Assembly (NCBI GenBank): GCA_031271275.1
Contig: JAISWA010000002.1
Coordinates: 1-8,844, forward strand
DNA from: Clostridiales bacterium
GTDB taxonomy: Bacteria > Bacillota > Clostridia > Lachnospirales > WQUN01
DNA: 8,844 bases
Reading direction: 5' to 3'
Under the pieces are notes generated by a model. That model saw nothing but the letters and a program-made list of their open reading frames with translations. It was not told the origin of the DNA and did no database searches. Shown piece by piece: positions 1 through 6,515 of the stretch (the stretch's first letter is position 1; the number at the start of each line of letters is the position of its first letter). A program made the position numbers and the translations under genes.

Positions 1-950
1 CCTTTTTCCTTAATGCGCCTCGCGAGAAAATCCACCCCCTTCGCGACCAACAGCGGCGCGCCCGCTTTCAAATGGTCATACTGCAGCGCCACCGCGTAAT
101 GCGTGGGGTTGGTGATAATTACGTCGGCTTGAGGCACGTTTTGCATCATGCGCCGCATAGATATCTCGCGCATTTTTTGCCTGATTTTCCCCTTAACCTG
201 CGGGTTTCCTTCCGCCTGCTTATGTTCTTCCTTCACTTCCTGCTTGGTCATTTTTAGGCTTTTAAAATGCGTATACCTGACGTACACATAATCCAAAACG
301 GCGATAGCGACATATATCATTCCGATATTTACGCCCAAATCCACGATTAAATTTCCGATATACGACATCGCGGCCGTTAACTCCATACTCATCATAACAG
401 GAATCGTGTTGATTTCGTCCCGTATCATCATATAGATACTTAATCCTACAATCGCAAATTTCATCAAAGACTTGGCAAGATTAACAATCGACTGCGTAGA
501 AATAAGTTTCTTTACGCCTTTCAAAGGATTTAATTTAGAAAACTTAGGCTTTAGCGGCTTAGTGGTCGGACGCCATCCCACCTGAATAATATTCACAATC
601 AACCCAACGACCAACATCAGTAAAAGCAGCGGAAGCACCAACAGTAATACCTGTCCAAACAGATAATTAACAACACTTGACATGTATGTCTTTTCAAAAA
701 CCGCTTCCATATCAGGTATCATTTCAAATCCGTAGCGAAAAAGACCGAGTAGCCCGTCCAACATATCCCCGGCAAACATGCGCAAACCAAAGAAACCAAA
801 AATGAATAACATTGACGTGCTTACTTCTTGACTTTTGGCGACCTGGCCTTCGCTGCGCGCCTTACTTTTTTTCTTGGCGGTAGGCTTTTCTGTTTTCTCC
901 CCGGAATCAAAAAAATGTAGGTTTAAAGGGATAGCATATTGATATTCCAT
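1..950 (-). CDS. flhB: Flagellar export switch protein FlhB, truncated by the window edge
   Basis: The first 316 residues of FlhB, which sets which substrates the export gate accepts and changes from hook to filament subunits after cutting itself. I translated the region codon by codon and found no stop down to base 1, so the C-terminus lies outside. The start is EKTEKPTAKKKSKARSEGQV, the family's charged N-terminus. Four membrane segments follow at about residues 46-60, 90-120, 150-168 and 192-218, with FSKLNPLKGVKKLIS (residues about 137-151) before the third. The cytoplasmic linker QEVKEEHKQAEGNPQVKGKIRQKMRE leads to the NPTH self-cleavage motif at residues 281-284. The ATG at 950 overlaps the fliR stop by one base (TAATG), with AAGGAT 9 bases upstream. 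An unseen C-terminus of about 40-60 residues is expected. Confidence 0.96.
   Translation of the reverse strand, partial: MEYQYAIPLNLHFFDSGEKTEKPTAKKKSKARSEGQVAKSQEVSTSMLFIFGFFGLRMFAGDMLDGLLGLFRYGFEMIPDMEAVFEKTYMSSVVNYLFGQVLLLVLPLLLLMLVVGLIVNIIQVGWRPTTKPLKPKFSKLNPLKGVKKLISTQSIVNLAKSLMKFAIVGLSIYMMIRDEINTIPVMMSMELTAAMSYIGNLIVDLGVNIGMIYVAIAVLDYVYVRYTHFKSLKMTKQEVKEEHKQAEGNPQVKGKIRQKMREISMRRMMQNVPQADVIITNPTHYAVALQYDHLKAGAPLLVAKGVDFLARRIKEK
99..110 (-). other. NPTH self-cleavage site of FlhB
   Basis: Codons AAC CCC ACG CAT encode N281-P282-T283-H284. In FlhB and its injectisome relatives the peptide bond between Asn and Pro breaks by Asn cyclisation. The flanking DVIITNPTHYAVAL is canonical, so cleavage and the resulting substrate switch should work. 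Confidence 0.93.
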
Positions 951-1753
951 TACTGCATCATCCTTATAACATTTGTAACCGCGTTGTACGCCGCGTCAAA
1001 AAGATACTCGTAGATGGTTCCAAGCGTCGGACCCATTACAAGCAGCAGCATAATTAAACCCACCAATAGCTTTATTGGCATACCCACCACAAAAATATTT
1101 ACCTGCGGCGCAGCCTTAACCATTATACCAAGCGCCGCGTCAATAACCAAAATCGTCCCGACAATAGGCATAGCGATTTGAAACGCGAGTACGATAAACT
1201 CTGTCAGTAAAGTAACGGCATACCACGCCAATGCGCCGTTACCAAACGTATGCGCCGTTCCAATCGGCAGTAATCGGTAACTGTTAAAAAACGCCCCGAA
1301 AAAAGCGTTTAAACCGTTTGACGCAACCAACAGCGCGGACACCGCAAGGTAATATAAATTTCCCACGATGGGCACTTGTATCTGCGTAATCGGGTCAAGC
1401 ACGCTCATCATAGAAAGACCTATTTGGTAATCAATCAACTGCCCTGTGTAATAAATAATATTAAAAACAAAAAAAATAATATACCCCATAAACATCCCTG
1501 TAAAAAATTCCTGCAACAAAAGCATCACATAACCAATCACTGTGGGGGTATAGCTAACTTCGGTAATAATGCCCGACATAAACAGCGCGGCCGAAAAACA
1601 AAGCGCCAACGTAATTCTGACGGTCCTCGGTATGTTCATACCGGATACAACCGGAATCAATAAAAAAAACGCAAGCACACGCACCAAAATCAACAAAAAA
1701 ATATCGATCTGGGCATAGAATTGCGTAATAATCGCGAGTGCTGCTTCGTTCAT
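950..1753 (-). CDS. fliR: Flagellar export gate protein FliR
   Basis: A 267-residue, highly hydrophobic export gate protein with about six membrane segments; one copy completes the FliP5-FliQ4-FliR1 channel. Family features include FLLILVRVLAFFLLIPVVSG (residues 18-37), IGLSMMSVLDPITQIQVPIVG near the middle, and the amphipathic APQVNIFVVGMPIKLLVGL (residues about 214-232), the best conserved part of FliR/SpaR proteins. Length is normal (about 260). The ATG at 1753 lies 2 bases after the fliQ stop and shows no good ribosome binding site (CGCCGAGATAGCT upstream), so coupling to fliQ is likely. Its TAA stop shares one base with the flhB start. Confidence 0.97.
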   Translation of the reverse strand: MNEAALAIITQFYAQIDIFLLILVRVLAFFLLIPVVSGMNIPRTVRITLALCFSAALFMSGIITEVSYTPTVIGYVMLLLQEFFTGMFMGYIIFFVFNIIYYTGQLIDYQIGLSMMSVLDPITQIQVPIVGNLYYLAVSALLVASNGLNAFFGAFFNSYRLLPIGTAHTFGNGALAWYAVTLLTEFIVLAFQIAMPIVGTILVIDAALGIMVKAAPQVNIFVVGMPIKLLVGLIMLLLVMGPTLGTIYEYLFDAAYNAVTNVIRMMQ

Positions 1754-1755
1754 AG

Positions 1756-2031
1756 CTATCTCGGCGTTATAAAATTAGGTAAATTAGTAATCAGATATTC
1801 GATATAAGCTTGCAGCCGATCAATCATAAACGGTCCAAAAAGTATGAGCGAAAGCAATACCGCCAAAATTTTAGGTATAAACGCAAGGGTCTGTTCCTGT
1901 ATAGAAGTGATTGTCTGAAAAATACTAATGATTAATCCCGCGGCAAGCCCCATTAAAAGCGGCGGGGCAGCAACCCAAATAATCGTAAACAACCCTTCGC
2001 GCACAATATCAAGAATTGTTTCCTGCGTCAC
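1756..2031 (-). CDS. fliQ: Flagellar export gate protein FliQ
   Basis: A 91-residue protein with two membrane helices (about residues 15-38 and 52-72) that wraps the FliP/FliR channel as a hairpin; family length is about 89. Family features are ALAAGL-like LMGLAAGLIISIFQ, then TSIQEQTLAFIPKI, the most conserved stretch, and the ending FGPFMIDRLQAYIEYL. The start is GTG at 2031, whose GTGA overlaps the TGA stop of fliP by 4 bases, and AGGGGG (2044-2039) lies 7 bases before it. The 4-base overlap suggests termination-reinitiation coupling, which suits a fixed assembly ratio. It is followed by fliR after 2 bases. Confidence 0.97.
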   Translation of the reverse strand: MTQETILDIVREGLFTIIWVAAPPLLMGLAAGLIISIFQTITSIQEQTLAFIPKILAVLLSLILFGPFMIDRLQAYIEYLITNLPNFITPR

Positions 2032-2804
2032 ATGACCACCCCCTGGAATGTAGCCATAACATGCTCAATGAAGAAACCCCATCCACCAGCAAGTAAGAAC
2101 AATAATATCTTAAACGGCATGGAAATCATAGCCGGCGGCAGCATCATCATACCCATTGCCATCAAAACGGACGCGACCACCATGTCAATCACAATAAACG
2201 GCAGGTACAGTACAAACCCTATAATAAAACCTTTAGTCAGCTCACCGAGTATAAAAGCGGGAACGATAATCGAATCCGGTACTTCCTCTCTGGTTTCGAA
2301 GGTCACGCCCTGTAATTTGCAAAACAAATCCACGTCCCGGTCCTCTACTTGGCTGCGCATAAACCGGCTGAGGGGCTCTATCCCCCGCGCTATGGCTTCA
2401 TCAATGGTAATTTCGCCTCTGCCAAGCGGCTGCAACGCCGTCTCGTTTATCGCCGTCAACTGCGGAGCCATCAAATATAGCGTAAGCACAAGGGCAACGC
2501 CCACCAACACCTGATTGGGCGGCATTTGCTGCGTACCCATCGCCGCCCGCAAAAAGTGCATGGAAATCACGATGCGCGTAAACCCGGTAAGCAGCATAAG
2601 CAGCGAAGGCGCGAGCGCAATAATGCTTACCATGAAAAGCACTTGCAAGGCGGGCACTAAATCGGCGGGGTCGTCCGTACCCCCCACGCTAAGGGAAATT
2701 TCCGGCAGCAGCGGATTGCTTGCGTAAACCGGTTGAATATTTAACAAAAATAAAAAGACCACGCACAGGGCTGCAAACAAAACTTTACTACGCATCCCGT
2801 TCAT
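2028..2804 (-). CDS. fliP: Flagellar export gate protein FliP
   Basis: A 258-residue core protein of the flagellar type III export gate; five copies form the channel with FliQ and FliR. Residues about 5-28 are a signal peptide with a likely cut after YA-S (29/30), as is usual in FliP. The two family signatures are present: APSLLMLLTGFTRIVI (65-80) and the region around VLMAMGMMMLPP (213-224), whose methionines form the gate. The start at ATG 2804 has AAGGAAG 6 bases upstream and overlaps fliO by 17 bases. A second in-frame ATG at 2795 would shorten the signal peptide by three residues and also has purines upstream, so it cannot be excluded. Length is slightly above E. coli FliP (245). Confidence 0.97.
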   Translation of the reverse strand: MNGMRSKVLFAALCVVFLFLLNIQPVYASNPLLPEISLSVGGTDDPADLVPALQVLFMVSIIALAPSLLMLLTGFTRIVISMHFLRAAMGTQQMPPNQVLVGVALVLTLYLMAPQLTAINETALQPLGRGEITIDEAIARGIEPLSRFMRSQVEDRDVDLFCKLQGVTFETREEVPDSIIVPAFILGELTKGFIIGFVLYLPFIVIDMVVASVLMAMGMMMLPPAMISMPFKILLFLLAGGWGFFIEHVMATFQGVVM

Positions 2805-3210
2805 CGCCTTCTTCCTTCGGTTGCTCCGGTTTATCTTTTATAAACCGCTTTAATATATTGCTAAAAGCCTTCTCAGGCAAACCTCCCGAACGTTCGTCAA
2901 TATCAAGCGTCTCCGCGTCAAGTTCCGCCAAAAGCGAAACACTTTCCTTTGTTACGCCAATCAAATAAAACTTTTCACCCGCTCGCACAATTTGTACTAC
3001 CGATTGCGCGCCTACCCCGATACTCTCGATAACTTCCAAGTTTCTTTTAGTCGAACGAAATTTCCCGCCGCGTGACATCGCCAGAAGCTTTGTTGAGAAA
3101 TACGCAAGCACCGCCACAAACGCGACTAATAAAAGAATATATAAAAATTGGCCTGCAGTTTCCCAACCCAACGCAGGCCCGTTTGTTTGTGTGGCTAATA
3201 TAAACACCAT
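2788..3210 (-). CDS. fliO: Flagellar biosynthesis protein FliO (FliZ in Bacillus naming)
   Basis: A 140-residue membrane protein thought to help assemble the FliP ring of the export gate. One membrane helix (residues about 20-45, FLYILLLVAFVAVLAYFSTKLL) is followed by a FliO-type cytoplasmic domain: RNLEVIESIGVGAQSVVQIVRAGEKFYLIGVT is the family's most constant part. A charged tail (DKPEQPKEEGDERD) ends the protein. Conservation is low in this family, but size, layout and position before fliP agree. The ATG at 3210 comes 3 bases after the cheY stop and has no clear Shine-Dalgarno (upstream is CGGTTAGTTT), so translation may depend on ribosomes finishing cheY. The end overlaps fliP by 17 bases. 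Confidence 0.9.
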   Translation of the reverse strand: MVFILATQTNGPALGWETAGQFLYILLLVAFVAVLAYFSTKLLAMSRGGKFRSTKRNLEVIESIGVGAQSVVQIVRAGEKFYLIGVTKESVSLLAELDAETLDIDERSGGLPEKAFSNILKRFIKDKPEQPKEEGDERDA

Positions 3211-3213
3211 AAA

Positions 3214-3579
3214 CTAACCGATTACTTTTTTAACCGCTTCTATAACACGATCCGCCGCGAAAGGTTTTACGATAAAATCGCGCGCTCCGGCTTGAATAGA
3301 TTCTATAACCATCGCCTGCTGCCCCATTGCGGAACACATGATAATCAACGCGCTCCCGTCAACCGCTTTTATGCCTCTGGCAGCCTGTATGCCGTCCATC
3401 TCAGGCATTGTGATATCAAGTATAGTCAGCGTAGGCTTCAATTCTTTGTATTTCTCAATAGCCTTAGCGCCGTTTTCAGCTTCGCCTATCACGCTGTAAC
3501 CGTTTTTGGTAAGTATATCTTTCAACATCATACGCATAAACGCGGCGTCATCCACCAGAAGAATCGTTTTATCAGCCAT
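3214..3579 (-). CDS. cheY: Chemotaxis response regulator CheY
   Basis: A 121-residue single receiver domain that carries the chemotaxis signal from CheA kinase to the flagellar switch. All signature residues are present: acidic pair D10/D11 (LLVDDAAFMRMML), phosphorylation site D55 in LDITMPEMDG, S83 in IIMCSAMGQQ, and K105 in FIVKPF. There is no output domain. It resembles B. subtilis CheY closely (DDAAFMRMM, EAENGA, ITMPEMDG, IMCSAMGQQ). I chose the ATG at 3579 because AGGAG lies 8 bases upstream and the product then begins MADKTILLVDD as in the family; the longer GTG start would overlap the ribosome binding site. It is placed 21 bases after fliY and 3 before fliO. Being next to its target and phosphatase, and with a B. 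subtilis-type FliY, its phosphorylated form may promote smooth running rather than tumbling, which is inference. Confidence 0.97.
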   Translation of the reverse strand: MADKTILLVDDAAFMRMMLKDILTKNGYSVIGEAENGAKAIEKYKELKPTLTILDITMPEMDGIQAARGIKAVDGSALIIMCSAMGQQAMVIESIQAGARDFIVKPFAADRVIEAVKKVIG

Positions 3580-3587
3580 ACATGACA

Positions 3588-3592
3588 CTCCT
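3588..3592 (-). promoter_or_regulatory. Ribosome binding site that decides the cheY start
   Basis: AGGAG within AAAAGGAGT lies 8 bases before the ATG at 3579. A GTG in the same frame at 3588 overlaps this site and so cannot use it, which excludes the longer 124-residue version. Confidence 0.85.
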
Positions 3593-3600
3593 TTTAGTTT

Positions 3601-4980
3601 TTATATTCTTTTATCGACGCTAATAATATCCGTTATGCGTATGCCGAAGTTTTCATCAATAACCACTACTTCGCCCTTCGCCACGAACTTTCCGTTTACC
3701 AAAATGTCAATAGGTTCCCCCGCCAATTTATCTAAATCAACTATCGTACCCGGCGCAAACTCAAGTATCTCTTGTATCTTCTTGCTTGTACGGCCCAACT
3801 CGACCGTTATCTCGAGCGGGACATCCATGATGATGCCCATATTTTCTTTCTGCTGTATCACGCTGCCCATGTCAAAACTTTGAAACTGCGCCGGTTGTAC
3901 ATTAACAGGATTAACCGGCGCTTCCTGTTTAGGCGGTTCGGGCTGCGGATAGGGCATGTAGCCGGGTATGTACTGCGGAGTCGGAGCGTACCCTTGCGGC
4001 GGGTATTGCGGATACGGAGGCGGGGCATACCCTTGCGGATAACCCGGGGGAAATTGCATTTCCGGAGCGGGATAGGCAGGAGGCGCTTGCGGCGGCGCTG
4101 ACGGAGGAGCGGTCATAGGAGCCTGAGGCATCGCTGCCGGTGCCGCCCGCGGCGGCTCCGGGGAAGGCGCGGCTTGAGGAGGCGTATATGTTTGCGCTTG
4201 TGGAATTGCAGTTTCCGCAGGAGACCCACCCATCATTTCAAGCTTCAGCTGATCGACCATGCCTTTCGCAAATTCCAACGGGAGAATCTGCATTATTTCG
4301 CTGTCAATCAAATTCCCGATTTCCATTTTAAAAGAAATCCTTACTATTATATCATCAGGCTGAAAGCCAATCGTGTCAAAAACATCATTTGAGCTAAAAT
4401 CCAGAACAAAGGGAATGGGCGTTTCAATATCTATTTTGAGTTTAATCATTGACGAAAGCGAGGTGGAGGAAGAACCTACCATTTGGTTCATGGCTTCGCC
4501 GATTGCGCTCATGTCAAGGTCGGAGAGTTTTACCGGCTCGGCAATTTCACCGGGGCCACCCATCATCAAATCCGCGATGATTTTAACATCTCTGTCCTTT
4601 AAAATCAATACATTCGAACCTCTAAGGCCCTCTTTATAGTCTACGCGAATACCCACACACGGCCTGTCATAACTGTTCGAAACGGAACGCCAGTCAGTAA
4701 CCCGTACTACGGGCGTAGTAATCCATACCTTCTGATGCAGCAGTGCGAACAGCGTCGTCGCCGCTGTGCCCATACTTATGTTGCCAATCTCACCCAGAAT
4801 ATCTTTCTGCTCGTTAGTAAGATAATCGTCAAAATCGCGTTCCGGTTCAAGATTATTAACATATTCGTTGATATCAGGCATTTCTGATAAAGAAATATCA
4901 TTTACTTCCGTATCGTCGTCAGCACTCGAACCGCCTCCTAATAGAGCGTCTATTTCCGCTTGAGAGAGCATATCACCCAT
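3601..4980 (-). CDS. fliY: Flagellar motor switch phosphatase FliY (FliN-type)
   Basis: A 459-residue C-ring protein with four parts. Residues 1-15 (LSQAEIDALLGG) are a CheY-P binding peptide almost equal to that of FliM. Residues about 52-250 are a CheC-like phosphatase domain with two complete [DS]xxxExxN-x22-P sites: D60/E64/N67/P90 and S158/E162/N165/P188. Residues about 255-355 are a Pro-, Ala-, Gln- and Tyr-rich linker. Residues about 380-456 are a FliN-type SpoA domain (VPLEITVELGRT, then EPIDILVNGKFVAKGEVVVID). In B. subtilis FliY removes phosphate from CheY-P at the switch while its SpoA part builds the ring; intact sites suggest the same here. It is about 80 residues longer than my recollection of B. 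subtilis FliY (about 378), largely attributable to the linker. The ATG at 4980 has AAAAGGAGG 9 bases upstream and overlaps fliM by 8 bases. Confidence 0.96.
   Translation of the reverse strand: MGDMLSQAEIDALLGGGSSADDDTEVNDISLSEMPDINEYVNNLEPERDFDDYLTNEQKDILGEIGNISMGTAATTLFALLHQKVWITTPVVRVTDWRSVSNSYDRPCVGIRVDYKEGLRGSNVLILKDRDVKIIADLMMGGPGEIAEPVKLSDLDMSAIGEAMNQMVGSSSTSLSSMIKLKIDIETPIPFVLDFSSNDVFDTIGFQPDDIIVRISFKMEIGNLIDSEIMQILPLEFAKGMVDQLKLEMMGGSPAETAIPQAQTYTPPQAAPSPEPPRAAPAAMPQAPMTAPPSAPPQAPPAYPAPEMQFPPGYPQGYAPPPYPQYPPQGYAPTPQYIPGYMPYPQPEPPKQEAPVNPVNVQPAQFQSFDMGSVIQQKENMGIIMDVPLEITVELGRTSKKIQEILEFAPGTIVDLDKLAGEPIDILVNGKFVAKGEVVVIDENFGIRITDIISVDKRI
3925..4209 (-). other. Low-complexity Pro/Tyr/Gln-rich linker within fliY
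   Basis: These codons (residues about 258-352 of FliY) encode a stretch dominated by proline with alanine and glutamine in its first half and tyrosine and glycine in the second, including two copies of QGYAP (residues 316-320 and 329-333) among PYPQ/PPGYPQ units. It joins the phosphatase and SpoA domains and must be disordered. The DNA shows imperfect repetition typical of slippage-prone coding sequence. Confidence 0.85.
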
Positions 4981-5968
4981 TTAGGTACGCCTCCTTTTCT
5001 ATTAGTGAAGTGATTTGTATTGCGTTTTTTCCCCTGCTTATGCCCGGCTTGGCGTTAAACTTAAGCATATTGCCGACCATAACGCGCATATCGGAATTGT
5101 AGTAGGAATCAAGCTTGATTATATCACCGACTTGCAGATTGATAAAGTCTGTCACCATTATATTGGTCTTGCCAACCAATGCCGTAACCGGAACCAGTGT
5201 GCGTTCAAGCTGATCCTCTAAATGTCCGCGGTAATTTTCCTTGCTTACCTCATCACGTTGGATATACCAGAACTTTGTATATAATTTATCCATGATAGGT
5301 TCCATCACAAGATGCGGCAGGCAAATATTAATCGTGCCTTCCGAACTGCCGACTTTAATGCTAAGCACCACAAGCGCCACCATTTCGGTCGGCCCGATAA
5401 TTTGAGCGAATTGTGAATTGGTTTCGATTTTTTCAAGCCTCGGTTTGACCGTCAGCACATTTTCCCACGGTTCGGGAAGGTAATTCAGCATTTGTAAAAT
5501 TACGCGCTCAAGCAATATTTTTTCGATTTCGGAAAAATCCCGTAATTTTTTCAACCCGAAACCGGGGCCGCCAAGAATGCGGTCTATGATTGCGTAGGCG
5601 ATATTGGTGGACATATCTACGATAACGGTACCTTTAAGCGGGTGGAATTCCACCATCGCAAGCACTGCGGGATTAGAGAGCGCCACATTAAAATCACGGT
5701 ACATGATTTGCTCTGAGCTTGCGACTTCTAAAGTAGTGGCGGTCCGCAGATAGCCTGTCAAAAACGAGGAAACCTGTCTCGCGTAATTATCAAAAATATT
5801 TTCCAAAGTACGCAACTGGTCTTTATTAAACTTATTCGGGTTCGCAAAATCGTATCTGCGCGCGTCTTTTACATCCACCACAGGAGTTATAATCGTTTCA
5901 GCGTCTCCGCCGCTTGTCAATTGGTTTAACAGCGCGTCAATTTCCGCCTGCGACAGTATATCGCCCAC
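4973..5968 (-). CDS. fliM: Flagellar motor switch protein FliM
   Basis: A 331-residue rotor C-ring protein that receives phosphorylated CheY and sets the direction of rotation. Residues 1-16 (LSQAEIDALLNQL) are the CheY-P binding peptide. A loose tether of about 20 residues follows. The CheC-like middle domain spans about 40-235, with the GGPG motif (133-136) that contacts FliG. The C-terminal SpoA domain is at about 250-322 (VTDFINLQVGDIIKLD is its core). Length matches B. subtilis FliM (about 332). The start is GTG at 5968 because a TGA lies immediately upstream in frame; AGGGTGGTG (5983-5975) is 6 bases before it. An ATG at 5972-5970 is out of frame. It sits 31 bases after fliL, the largest gap downstream of flbD, and overlaps fliY by 8 bases. 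Confidence 0.97.
   Translation of the reverse strand: MGDILSQAEIDALLNQLTSGGDAETIITPVVDVKDARRYDFANPNKFNKDQLRTLENIFDNYARQVSSFLTGYLRTATTLEVASSEQIMYRDFNVALSNPAVLAMVEFHPLKGTVIVDMSTNIAYAIIDRILGGPGFGLKKLRDFSEIEKILLERVILQMLNYLPEPWENVLTVKPRLEKIETNSQFAQIIGPTEMVALVVLSIKVGSSEGTINICLPHLVMEPIMDKLYTKFWYIQRDEVSKENYRGHLEDQLERTLVPVTALVGKTNIMVTDFINLQVGDIIKLDSYYNSDMRVMVGNMLKFNAKPGISRGKNAIQITSLIEKEAYLNG
4990..4998 (-). promoter_or_regulatory. Strong ribosome binding site of fliY inside the end of fliM
   Basis: AAAAGGAGG on the minus strand, 9 bases before the fliY ATG at 4980, is the best match to the anti-Shine-Dalgarno in the window. It lies in the last codons of fliM, so fliY can load ribosomes itself while overlapping fliM by 8 bases. 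Confidence 0.8.
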
Positions 5969-5999
5969 TCATATCACCACCCTAACTGCATAAAATTGG

Positions 6000-6506
6000 T
6001 TATTGAAAGAAAGGATCGCCGAGAATTACCTCATAAATCAATGACGTATTGTATTCTTCCTGTAGACGGCCCAGTATTTCCGCGGAAAGATCACTCAGCC
6101 CGTTGGAATTATATCGCAAATCATCGTATGTCTTGCTATAAATACACGCGCTCACGATGGAGCGAACTTTAAACACATCGTTGGCGAGCAGTTCCCCGAG
6201 CGCGGTGGAATCATCTTTTTGTGTATTGTCATACCCTACGCTTACTGAAATACCGATGAAATGGTCTTTACCGTCTGTCCCTTTTTGCAGGTTTAACTGA
6301 AAAGGTTCCCCTAAAGATAAGGGCGTGATTTCCGAGCGCTCTAATTTTTTTACAATCTGGCTGTCCGTTCCCGCATTGCTGCCGTTCGTTTCTATTAAGC
6401 GGGAATTAACCAGACTCGTTACGTACAACGTAACGCCGATTACCGTTCCAAGCAGAAGCACCAACAACGCGATAATTATAATCATCATTAATTTGCCTTT
6501 TTCCAT
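6000..6506 (-). CDS. fliL: Flagellar basal body-associated protein FliL
   Basis: A 168-residue single-pass inner-membrane protein. A short basic start (MEKGK) leads into a hydrophobic helix at residues about 6-31. A periplasm-side domain follows, with the FliL pattern of a beta-rich part (LGEPFQLNLQ, then HFIGISVSVGY) and a C-terminal helix and strand ending IYEVILGDPFFQ, which corresponds to the family's hydrophobic tail. In other bacteria FliL forms rings around MotB and supports stator activity under load. The ATG start has GAGGTGG (6516-6510) in front, overlapping the stop codon of motB 9 bases upstream. Sequence conservation in FliL is low, so the assignment leans on layout (helix, size) and on its position between motB and fliM. 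Confidence 0.92.
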   Translation of the reverse strand: MEKGKLMMIIIIALLVLLLGTVIGVTLYVTSLVNSRLIETNGSNAGTDSQIVKKLERSEITPLSLGEPFQLNLQKGTDGKDHFIGISVSVGYDNTQKDDSTALGELLANDVFKVRSIVSACIYSKTYDDLRYNSNGLSDLSAEILGRLQEEYNTSLIYEVILGDPFFQ

Positions 6507-6515
6507 AATCCACCT

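Noticed and set aside
2032..2514. A 160-codon plus-strand frame opposite fliP
   Set aside because: Antisense to FliP, with no family pattern; the minus-strand protein carries both FliP signatures.
3586..3588. GTG start for a 124-residue CheY
   Set aside because: It overlaps the AGGAG ribosome site; the ATG at 3579 has ideal spacing and the family N-terminus.
3772..4101. Arginine-rich plus-strand frame opposite fliY
   Set aside because: Its composition simply mirrors the proline-rich linker codons read in reverse.
3925..4209. The repetitive GC-rich stretch in fliY as a CRISPR or DNA repeat array
   Set aside because: The units are irregular, stay in frame and encode a Pro/Tyr/Gln linker; there are no constant repeats with unique spacers.
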